DNA from: Pseudomonadota bacterium
GTDB lineage: Bacteria > Pseudomonadota > Gammaproteobacteria > Steroidobacterales > Steroidobacteraceae
DNA length: 64,000 nucleotides
Assembly: GCA_023417315.1 (NCBI GenBank)
Contig: JAEZFW010000028.1
Coordinates: 79,806 to 143,805 of the forward strand
Reading direction: 5' to 3'
Every line of letters begins with the position of its first letter. The stretch's first letter is position 1. Under the pieces are notes generated by a model. It saw only the letters and a program-made list of their open reading frames with translations. It did not search any database and was not told where the DNA came from. The position numbers and the translations under genes are program-made. Shown here one piece after another: positions 57,719 to 64,000 of the stretch.

Positions 57719-58467
57719 CGAACGCTCGGGCAGAGCCAATCATCCAGCTTTCGCGAGTCACGAAATTCTATGGCGAGGGCGAAGGACAAGTCCGTGCGCT
57801 GAGGGGCGTCGACTTGCAGATCGACGCCGGCGATTTCGTGGCGGTCATGGGCCCGAGCGGTTCGGGCAAGTCGACGTGCATGAATATCCTCGGGTGTTTG
57901 GATGCGCCTACGAACGGGACGTATCGCTTTCTTGGCGTGCCAGTGGGTGAGATGACTGCGGATCAGCGGGCGCTGCTGCGGCGTAACTATCTCGGCTTCG
58001 TGTTCCAAGGATTCAATTTGCTGAGCCGCACGACGGCGCTCGAGAACGTCGAGCTGCCGCTTGTCTATCGCGGACTGCCGTCCGAAGAACGCCACGCTAG
58101 AGCCCGGCGCGCGCTCGCCGAAGTAGGCTTAACGGGTCGCGAGACGCATGTGCCGAGCGAATTGTCGGGCGGTCAGCAACAACGCGTGGCGATCGCACGC
58201 GCTATCGTGTCGGAGCCGAAAGTGCTGTTCGCGGACGAGCCGACCGGCAATCTCGATACCGCCACCAGCATCGACATCATGAAGCTCTTGACCTCGTTGA
58301 ACGAACAGCGCGGCATCACGATCGTGATGGTGACGCACGAGCCCGATATCGCTGCGTGGACTCGGCGCATCGTGCGATTTCGCGATGGGTTGATCGAGAG
58401 CGATGAGCAGCATCAGCCGCAACGCGGTGAGCTGCAAGCTGCTCAGGCTGTAGACCGTAGGCTGTAG
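57715..58467 (+). CDS. MacB/LolD-type ABC transporter ATP-binding protein
   Basis: The 250-residue ATPase powers the exporter. It shows Walker A GPSGSGKSTCMNILG, the Q-loop VFQGFNLL, the signature LSGGQQQRVAIARAI, Walker B VLFADEPTGNLD and the H-loop MVTHEPD, all typical of the MacB/LolD class. Start 57715 (MTNARAEPIIQLSRVTKFYG) overlaps the macA stop; longer frames enter macA. The final residues AVDRRL and the TAG stop come from a GGCTGTA repeat arm. In E. coli MacB this domain is fused to the permease; here they are separate genes. Confidence 0.92.
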   Translation: MTNARAEPIIQLSRVTKFYGEGEGQVRALRGVDLQIDAGDFVAVMGPSGSGKSTCMNILGCLDAPTNGTYRFLGVPVGEMTADQRALLRRNYLGFVFQGFNLLSRTTALENVELPLVYRGLPSEERHARARRALAEVGLTGRETHVPSELSGGQQQRVAIARAIVSEPKVLFADEPTGNLDTATSIDIMKLLTSLNEQRGITIVMVTHEPDIAAWTRRIVRFRDGLIESDEQHQPQRGELQAAQAVDRRL

Positions 58468-58622
58468 GCTGTAGGTCAGAATGAAGAACATGACCCGACT
58501 CGATAGACAGATCCTCGTACCTCGCGGGAAGGCTCATTCTGCTTTTCTCTGGCTGCGGCCTACAGCCTACAGCCTACAGCCTATCGTTTGGCTACAGCCT
58601 ACGGCCTACAGCCTACAGCCTG
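58444..58622. repeat. Inverted tandem-unit element with doubled right arm, GGCTGTA heptamer (ATPase-permease gap)
   Basis: The left arm (58444-58483) is GGCTGTA GACCGTA GGCTGTA GGCTGTA GGTCAGAA. The right side has two tandem blocks: 58545-58583 (TTCTCTGGC then TACAGCC units) and 58590-58622 (GGC TACAGCC TACGGCC TACAGCC TACAGCC). The spacer is 61 bases. The left arm provides the C-terminal codons of the ATPase. Confidence 0.93.
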
Positions 58623-58641
58623 ACCATGGCGGAGCGCCGCG

Positions 58642-59850
58642 ATGTTCCTGAACGCTCTGCTGCTCGCGCTGCGCGAGATTCGTCGCAATGTGCTGCGCTC
58701 CTCGCTCACGATCTTAGGCATCGTCATCGGTGTCGCTTCCGTCATTACGATGGTGACCATCGGCGAGGGCGCGACGGCGCAGGTGCAAGCTGATATGCAG
58801 AAGCTCGGCACGAATCTTCTGCAGGTATTTCGCGGCCAAGGCTTCGGCGGAGGCGGCGCACGCTCGGCATCGCCTCCGTTCACGCTCGACGATGCACGCG
58901 TGATCGAACAGGAGATCACGGGGATTCGCGCGGTTGCGCCGGCATCGAACACCGGAGCACAAGCCATTTACGGCAACTCGAATTGGTCGACGCAGATCGT
59001 CGGTACGAGCGACAAGTATCTGGACGTGCGCGATTGGTCGCTTGCGAACGGACGCAATTTTTCAGAATCCGAGCTGCGTTCCGGAGCCGCCGTATGCATC
59101 CTTGGCGATACGGTCAAGCAAGAGCTCTTTGGGAATCAGGATCCGGTAGGCGCGAATATTCGCCTGCAGAAGGTTTCCTGCCAAGTGATCGGCACGCTCG
59201 TGCCGAAGGGTCAATCGGGCTTCGGACAGAATCAGGACGATGTCGTCCTCGTGCCGCTGCGCATGCTGCAACGGCGGCTCGTGGGAAACTCCGACGTCAA
59301 CTCGATCATGGTCTCGGCGCGCGATACTGCATCAACCGAGAAGGTGCAGCGCGACCTCGAACGGTTGCTGCGCGAGCGTCGCAAAATTCGTGAAGGCGCC
59401 ACGGACGATTTCAACGTTCGCGATCTGCAGGAGATCACGAGCGCATTCACGAACTCCTCGCGAGTGATGACCGCGCTCCTGAGTGCGGTGGCCGCGGTGA
59501 GCTTGGTCGTCGGCGGCGTCGGCATCATGAACATCATGCTCGTCTCCGTGACCGAACGAACACGCGAGATCGGCACGCGGCTCGCGGTCGGAGCGATGGC
59601 GAAAGATGTGTTGCTGCAGTTCCTCGTGGAAGCGGTCACGCTCGCCGCTTTTGGCGGCATTATCGGAATCGTGTTGGGTTTGACTGCCGGCATCCTTGCG
59701 AACAATGCGTTCAACGTTCCCTATGTGTTCAATCCCGGGATCATTCTGATCTCCTTCTTGTTCTCTGCAGCGGTCGGAATCGTCTTCGGCTATTTCCCCG
59801 CCCGTCGAGCGGCGCGCCTCGATCCGATCGAGGCGCTGAGGCACGAGTAG
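58642..59850 (+). CDS. MacB-type ABC transporter permease (FtsX family)
   Basis: The 402-residue permease has an N-terminal helix in ALREIRRNVLRSSLTILGIV IGVASVITMV. A large periplasmic MacB-PCD domain (about residues 45-270) follows, then three C-terminal helices with AVSLVVGGVGIMNIMLVSVT ERTREIGTRLAVGA and PARRAARLDPIEALRHE. These are MacB family hallmarks for mechanotransmission-type export of toxins, siderophores or antibiotics. The substrate cannot be predicted. It is separated from its ATPase by a repeat element, yet the four genes form one efflux system. Confidence 0.92.
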   Translation: MFLNALLLALREIRRNVLRSSLTILGIVIGVASVITMVTIGEGATAQVQADMQKLGTNLLQVFRGQGFGGGGARSASPPFTLDDARVIEQEITGIRAVAPASNTGAQAIYGNSNWSTQIVGTSDKYLDVRDWSLANGRNFSESELRSGAAVCILGDTVKQELFGNQDPVGANIRLQKVSCQVIGTLVPKGQSGFGQNQDDVVLVPLRMLQRRLVGNSDVNSIMVSARDTASTEKVQRDLERLLRERRKIREGATDDFNVRDLQEITSAFTNSSRVMTALLSAVAAVSLVVGGVGIMNIMLVSVTERTREIGTRLAVGAMAKDVLLQFLVEAVTLAAFGGIIGIVLGLTAGILANNAFNVPYVFNPGIILISFLFSAAVGIVFGYFPARRAARLDPIEALRHE

Positions 59851-59898
59851 CTACGCGCCGCTCTCAATGAGGTCGGCGCGTGGTCAGGTAAGAGAAGG

Positions 59899-60066
59899 AT
59901 CTCTCGCGGCGAACGCGGCGACCGCGGCAAGGAAATGAGTAGATAGGAGACGGGCAAGAGCCGCAGTACCGAGTCCTTGATTCCTTCTCGCGCGCTCGCT
60001 GCGAGTGGAGAGGTCGATCAATGATTCCCTTTCTTGTTGCGGCCGCCGCGTTCGCCGCGAGATCAT
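59899..60066. repeat. Inverted tandem-unit element, GCGGCGAAC nonamer (permease-PAP2 gap)
   Basis: The left arm (59899-59936) holds CTCGCGGCGAAC GCGGCGACC GCGGC. The right arm (60029-60066) holds GCGGCCGCC GCGTTCGCC GCGAGAT, nearly its exact complement. The spacer is about 92 bases. The right arm lies in the PAP2 reading frame and encodes FLVAAAAFAARSF. Confidence 0.78.
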
Positions 60067-60914
60067 TCTTCATGTCTTCGGAACTGCTGCCCGCACACTC
60101 GAGTTCAACGCGAGTGACCAAACTCACCTTGACCTTAATGCTTCTGACGCTGGGATGTACCGGCTGCTCGAGCCTGCCAAGTGGACGCAATTGGGGAGAG
60201 GCAGCGACCGTCACTCCAGGGTGGGCCAGAGTCGGAAGCGCAGTGGGTGAAGCCGCGCGAGATCCGTGGGTGTGGGCGCCGCTGATCGGCGCAGCCGTTT
60301 TTCAGATCGACGATTGGGATCGACGTACTTCAGATTGGGCGCGCGAGCGCACGCCGATCTTCGGCTCTCAGCGCGAAGCTGAAGAGTGGAGCGATGATCT
60401 GAAGGATGCTTCCGCCATCGTGCACTACGCCTCGATCGCGTTGATGCCGTCGGGCGACACGTTCAAAGAGGCGGCGTGGAACAAGGCGAAAGGAGCGCTC
60501 GTGCAGGTCGCGGCCGTGAGCCTGACGGCGAACCTCACCTCACAATCGAAAGATTGGTTCGATAGAACGCGCCCGAATGGCGCAGCGAAGGAAAGCTTCC
60601 CGTCGGGCCACACGTCCTCGTCCGCCGTTCATACACGGCTGACTTCTCGAAACGTGCACGCCCTCGGCCTGTCCTCGACGACGACAAGAGCGCTCGATGT
60701 GGGCCTGTATGCGCTGACGATCGGGACGTCCTGGTCTCGTATCGAAGCGGGATGGCACTATCCTTCGGACACGCTCGTCGGTATGGCGCTGGGAAATTTC
60801 ATCGCATCGTTCATCAACGATGCGTTTCTCGGCACACAGGGCACTCATGCGCAGATCGGGCTCAGCGCCACCGACGGCGGCGCAATGTTCGTCTTCCGAA
60901 GTGCGATTCGGTAA
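60021..60914 (+). CDS. PAP2-family phosphatase lipoprotein
   Basis: The protein carries the acid phosphatase motifs KDWFDRTRP, FPSGHTSSSAVH and SRIEAGWHYPSDTLVG, so it probably dephosphorylates lipid or sugar-lipid phosphates at the envelope. A lipoprotein-type sequence KLTLTLMLLTLGCTGCSSLP precedes the mature part. Start 60021 has GGAGAGG seven bases upstream, but the first 17 residues come from a repeat arm; ATG 60072 (280 residues) is an alternative. It follows the MacB permease and may or may not be co-transcribed. Confidence 0.82.
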   Translation: MIPFLVAAAAFAARSFFMSSELLPAHSSSTRVTKLTLTLMLLTLGCTGCSSLPSGRNWGEAATVTPGWARVGSAVGEAARDPWVWAPLIGAAVFQIDDWDRRTSDWARERTPIFGSQREAEEWSDDLKDASAIVHYASIALMPSGDTFKEAAWNKAKGALVQVAAVSLTANLTSQSKDWFDRTRPNGAAKESFPSGHTSSSAVHTRLTSRNVHALGLSSTTTRALDVGLYALTIGTSWSRIEAGWHYPSDTLVGMALGNFIASFINDAFLGTQGTHAQIGLSATDGGAMFVFRSAIR

Positions 60915-60941
60915 CGACGAGCCGCCCGAGCAGCTCCACGC

Positions 60942-61493
60942 TCACTTCTTCCACTTGATGCTGCAGCCGATGCTGGGACGCTGCTCGATCGTAATCGGTT
61001 TGTCGGCCAACACGGCGTCGCAAGCCGCGCGCATATCGGCACCCGTGACAGGCACGCCATTGCCTGGCCGACTCCCATCGAACTGGCCTCGATACACGAG
61101 CTCGCGCGCGCGATCGAACAGAAAGAAATCCGGGGTGCACGCCGCCTTGTAAGCCAACGCGACCTTCTGGGTTTCGTCGAACAGATAAGGGAACGCGTAA
61201 CCAGCGGCTTCCGCCTCCTGGGCCATTCCCTGCGGGCCGTCCTGCGGATAGGTCATCGCATCGTTCGACGCGATCGCAACGACGGCCAATCCACGTGGGT
61301 GATACTCGCGCGCGAAGCGGGCGAATTCGTTACGAATGTGCTTCACGTAGGGGCAGTGATTGCAGATGAATGCCACGAGCAATCCGGGCGAGGCGGCGAG
61401 GTCATCGATGGATACGATGCGTCCCTTGAAGTCAGGTAGACGAAACGCGGGCGCCTTCGTCCCGAGCGGTAGCATGCTAGATTCGGTAGCCAT
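60942..61493 (-). CDS. Thioredoxin-fold AhpC/TSA-type redoxin
   Basis: The 183-residue protein starts MATESSMLPLGTKAPAFRLP and has the peroxiredoxin/thioredoxin fold. FICNHCPYVKHIRNEFARFA carries a CxxC active site, followed by VAIASNDAMTYPQDGP and CTPDFFLFDRARELVYRGQF. These match the cytosolic thioredoxin-like family often labelled alkyl hydroperoxide reductase-like; no signal peptide is seen. Start 61493 is set by the family; 61538 would add 15 residues. It is convergent with the PAP2 gene and divergent from fghA. The substrate is unknown. Confidence 0.82.
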   Translation of the reverse strand: MATESSMLPLGTKAPAFRLPDFKGRIVSIDDLAASPGLLVAFICNHCPYVKHIRNEFARFAREYHPRGLAVVAIASNDAMTYPQDGPQGMAQEAEAAGYAFPYLFDETQKVALAYKAACTPDFFLFDRARELVYRGQFDGSRPGNGVPVTGADMRAACDAVLADKPITIEQRPSIGCSIKWKK

Positions 61494-61707
61494 GTCGGTA
61501 GCGCCTCGGCTTGGAGGTGCGAGCGTTGAGTGCCGCATCGATTGTGACAGGGTGACGCCGTTTCAAGAAGCCGTTTGCGCAGCAACATCGATGCGCAAGT
61601 TTTGCAAACGCACGTAGATTCCGGCTTCTTTCGAGACGCGCTGTGCTCCAATATCATTCGCGCTTCGATTTCTTCTTTCCGATATCTAGCATCACGAGCC
61701 GACCGCT

Positions 61708-62547
61708 ATGTCATTGAACCTCATTTCCGAACACCGCTGCTTCGGCGGTACGCAACGCTTCTATTCGCACGAGTCCCAGGAGTGCCGCACGGAGATGCGA
61801 TTCTCGATCTACCTTCCGCCGCAGGCGGAGCAGCGTGCCGTTCCGGTGCTCTACTACCTTGCAGGACTGACGTGCACCGAAGAGACGTTCATGATCAAAG
61901 CGGGCGCACAGCGATTAGCGGCGGAGTTAGGCTTGATGCTCGTGACGCCGGACACGAGCCCGAGAAAGACGCGCTACCCAGGCGACGATGCGAGCTGGGA
62001 TTTCGGTATCGCCGCGGGGTTCTATGTCGATGCGACGCAGGCGCCGTGGTCGCAGAGCTACCGCATGTATAGCTATGTGTCGCGCGAGCTACCCGAGCTC
62101 GTGCGCTCGCTCAATGTTGCTCGCCCAGATCGTCAGAGCATCTTTGGCCACTCGATGGGCGGTCACGGTGCGCTGATCTGTGCGCTCAAGAATCGCGATC
62201 AATATCGCTCCGTGTCGGCGTTCGCGCCGATTTCGGCTCCGATGCAGTGTCCATGGGGCCAGAAGGCATTCTCCGGCTATCTGGGGCAAGACCAAACGGC
62301 GTGGCGCGCGTACGATGCTTCGGAGCTCGTGGCCGCGGAGCGCTATCACGATACGATTCTCGTCGATCAAGGCACTGCAGATAAATTCTTGACGGAGCAG
62401 TTGAAGCCCGAGTTGTTGGAAGCAGCGTGCAAGAAATCCGGCACGAAGCTGACGCTGCGTCGTCAGGAAGGCTACGACCACGGGTATTATTTCATCTCCA
62501 CGTTCGTCGCAGATCACTTGAAACATCATGCGGAGCGCCTGGCCTGA
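61708..62547 (+). CDS. fghA: S-formylglutathione hydrolase
   Basis: FghA completes glutathione-dependent formaldehyde oxidation by hydrolysing S-formylglutathione. The 279-residue esterase-D family protein has SEHRCFGGTQRFYSHESQEC, YYLAGLTCTEETFMIKAGAQ, PDTSPRKTRYPGDDASWDFG and the nucleophile elbow FGHSMGGHGALICALKN. Its catalytic His lies in GYDHGYYFISTFVADHLKHH. The partner dehydrogenase (AdhC) is not in the window. The 214-base region upstream is divergent with the redoxin gene. Confidence 0.95.
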   Translation: MSLNLISEHRCFGGTQRFYSHESQECRTEMRFSIYLPPQAEQRAVPVLYYLAGLTCTEETFMIKAGAQRLAAELGLMLVTPDTSPRKTRYPGDDASWDFGIAAGFYVDATQAPWSQSYRMYSYVSRELPELVRSLNVARPDRQSIFGHSMGGHGALICALKNRDQYRSVSAFAPISAPMQCPWGQKAFSGYLGQDQTAWRAYDASELVAAERYHDTILVDQGTADKFLTEQLKPELLEAACKKSGTKLTLRRQEGYDHGYYFISTFVADHLKHHAERLA

Positions 62548-62552
62548 AGAAG

Positions 62553-62746
62553 AAGCGGTTAGGGGTTGGCGGTTAGCGGTTATTCAGAGCGCGCCGGCCG
62601 CGCCTGCATACCCGAAGCGCGCTGACTAAACTCCCGATGATCAGAAACGCGGCGCGCGCGGCTGCCTAATTACCGATGAGTGCACTCGTACTATCAACAG
62701 ATAGCACGCCGCGTTTCTGACTAACCGCTAACCGCTAACCGCTTCT
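62553..62746. repeat. Inverted tandem-unit element, GGTTAGC heptamer with nested 13-base inverted repeat (fghA-MFS gap)
   Basis: The left arm (62553-62587) is GGTTAGG GGTTGGC GGTTAGC GGTTATTCAG. The right arm (62715-62746) is CTAACCG CTAACCG CTAACCG CTTCT in exact heptamers. Within the spacer CAGAAACGCGGCG (62642-62654) and CGCCGCGTTTCTG (62707-62719) match perfectly as an additional inner stem. Confidence 0.92.
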
Positions 62747-62752
62747 AGACAA

Positions 62753-64000
62753 GTGCTCTCTTCCCACAAGCTGCCTGGCTGGTTGCTGCTCATCGGCGCG
62801 ATGACCGCTGTCGGTCCCGTCACGATCGACATGTACTTACCCGGCTTTCCAGCGATCGAACGCGAGTTCGCGACCCAGGGCGTCGAGAAGACCATGTCGG
62901 CGTACTTGATCGGGATCGCGCTCGGACAGCTCATCTACGGTCCCATCAGCGATCGCTTCGGACGCAAGCCACCGCTATACGCCGGATTCGCGTTGTACGC
63001 CCTCGGATCGCTCGGCTGCGTCTTTGCGAGCAGCATGTCGATGCTGATGAGCATGCGCGTTCTTCAAGCGCTGGGCGCATGCGGGGGAATGGTGATTGGA
63101 CGCGCGATCATTCGCGATCGCTGTGAGCCGCATGAAGCGGCCCGCGCTTTCTCGTTGCTGATGGCCATCGTGTCGCTGGGTCCGATTCTTGCGCCGAGCA
63201 TGGGCGGGATCGTCGTGACCGCATTCGGCTGGCGCGGCGTCTTCGTGTTTCAAGTGGCGCTCGCATTCTTGCTCATGCTCTCGATGCATTTCGTGTTGAC
63301 CGAAACGCGAGATTCCACCTCCGTGCGTCCCTTGAGCGTGCCGGCCGTAGCGGTCGACTATCACACGCTCATCCGTGATCGCGCCTTCATCGGCTACACG
63401 CTGGCTGGCGCATTCGGCATGGCTGCCTTGTTTGCCTACGTCACCGGCGCGCCTGCTGTGCTGATCGAGCGCTACGGGCTCACTGCGCAACAGTTCGGGT
63501 GGTTGCTCGGCGTGAATGGCTTCGCATTCATGGCCGCTAGCCGTCTGAATATCGTCGCGCTACGCAAGAAGACGCCTTCCGAATTGCTCGCGAGCGCGGC
63601 GTGGGTGCCGACGGGTGTGGGCATCGTGTTGAGTGCGCTTACGCTCGCTTTCGATGTGCCGCTCTGGTTGTTCGTCGCCCTGCAGCTCTCGTTCTTCGTG
63701 GCGGTCGCTCGCGTGACACCGCATGCGGCAGCACTCGGCCTCGGCCCCTATTCGCACATCGCCGGCGCGGCTTCGGCGATGATGGGTGCGCTGCAATCGA
63801 TCGTGCCGATGTTGGTCGGATTCGCCCTCGCCTATTTTCACGACGGGGAGCCATCGACGCTCGCCATCATGATGACGCTCGGCGGGTTGGGAACGGGCGT
63901 GGCGTATGAGTGGGGGAAACGGAAGAACAAGACCGGAAAGGCTGCGTCCCACGCCGCGTGGGCGCGGCCGCCGCCATCTGACATAATCGCAACGTCAGGG
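62753..64000 (+). CDS. Bcr/CflA-family drug exporter of the MFS (open at the right edge)
   Basis: The frame from GTG 62753 runs 416 codons to the window end without a stop. It begins LSSHKLPGWLLLIGAMTAVG and has VTIDMYLPGFPAIEREFATQ, the DHA1 Bcr/CflA signature, then GQLIYGPISDRFGRKPPLYA (MFS motif A). MRVLQALGACGGMVIGRAII RD follows. Twelve membrane segments fit within the visible part, so only the tail is missing or the frame is slightly over-long. The substrate could be bicyclomycin-like drugs or sulfonamides, as in relatives, but is unproven. Confidence 0.88.
   Translation, partial: MLSSHKLPGWLLLIGAMTAVGPVTIDMYLPGFPAIEREFATQGVEKTMSAYLIGIALGQLIYGPISDRFGRKPPLYAGFALYALGSLGCVFASSMSMLMSMRVLQALGACGGMVIGRAIIRDRCEPHEAARAFSLLMAIVSLGPILAPSMGGIVVTAFGWRGVFVFQVALAFLLMLSMHFVLTETRDSTSVRPLSVPAVAVDYHTLIRDRAFIGYTLAGAFGMAALFAYVTGAPAVLIERYGLTAQQFGWLLGVNGFAFMAASRLNIVALRKKTPSELLASAAWVPTGVGIVLSALTLAFDVPLWLFVALQLSFFVAVARVTPHAAALGLGPYSHIAGAASAMMGALQSIVPMLVGFALAYFHDGEPSTLAIMMTLGGLGTGVAYEWGKRKNKTGKAASHAAWARPPPSDIIATSG

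Noticed and set aside
7194..62746. Repeat arrays considered as CRISPR
   Set aside because: Units are 7-9 bases, there are no 25-40 base repeats with unique spacers, and no cas genes are present.
7194..62746. Repeat elements considered as REP/BIME elements
   Set aside because: REP sequences share one conserved palindrome across loci and a RAYT transposase. Here the unit differs per locus and no RAYT gene lies in the window.

Overview
This 64 kb window is chromosomal backbone of a GC-rich, respiring Gammaproteobacterium, probably near the Steroidobacter/Nevskia/Xanthomonadales part of the class. The evidence is tatABC-dtd, trkHA, a cytochrome aa3 oxidase cluster with heme A synthesis, bioBC, spoT-rpoZ, rsmG-parA-parB followed by the complete F1Fo ATP synthase operon and glmU-glmS, type 2 leuA, and cysD-cysNC-cysQ. 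The taxon is an inference from gene content. I saw no rRNA, tRNA, insertion sequence, prophage or CRISPR array.

Layout. 1-10953 (all minus strand): a truncated POT peptide transporter, Tat export, D-aminoacyl-tRNA deacylase, a TPR lipoprotein, PBP1b, TrkH and TrkA, UvrD. 11081-21703: a lipoprotein, a VanZ-like membrane protein, then the aa3 oxidase genes (coxB, coxA, an unlisted 42-residue membrane protein, ctaG, coxC) with DUF2909, SURF1, a SCO-like protein, ctaA and cyoE, plus DUF2244. 21931-31131: bioC, bioB divergent from comF across a BirA-type operator, then ubiA, recG, ridA, spoT, rpoZ. 31405-48529 (plus strand): cytochrome c4, an acrylyl-CoA-reductase-like enzyme, rsmG, parA, parB, atpIBEFHAGDC, glmU, glmS, slyD, DUF2934. 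48587-54451 (minus): leuA and sulfate assimilation. 54774-64000: outer-membrane factor, MacA-like adaptor, split MacB (ATPase and permease), PAP2 lipoprotein, a thioredoxin-like protein, S-formylglutathione hydrolase and a Bcr/CflA transporter cut by the right edge.

The most unusual feature is not a gene. About 25 intergenic gaps carry one architecture: a short run of degenerate 7-9 bp tandem units, a spacer, then the reverse complement of that run. The unit differs between loci (GGCTGTA, GGTTAGT, GTTGACC, GGCGGAC, GCGATAG, GTGATTC, GTGACGAA, ACCCAGT, GGCCAGT), but both arms of one locus always match. Many loci also share a loop-proximal GGCCAGA / TCTGGCC cap. They fill every gap from atpH to the DUF2934 gene, sit between parA, parB and atpI, and supply stop codons or terminal codons to several proteins. 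In mRNA each would fold into a long imperfect hairpin. I know of no described proteobacterial element with this design. The closest analogue I know is the heptanucleotide STRR repeats of cyanobacteria.

Other regulatory sites: a BirA operator overlapping a bioB promoter; a strong atp promoter with a GC-rich discriminator, followed by a 25-codon leader ORF and a terminator-like hairpin; a 9 bp hairpin between atpI and atpB; a terminator after atpC; and a leucine-rich short ORF upstream of leuA.
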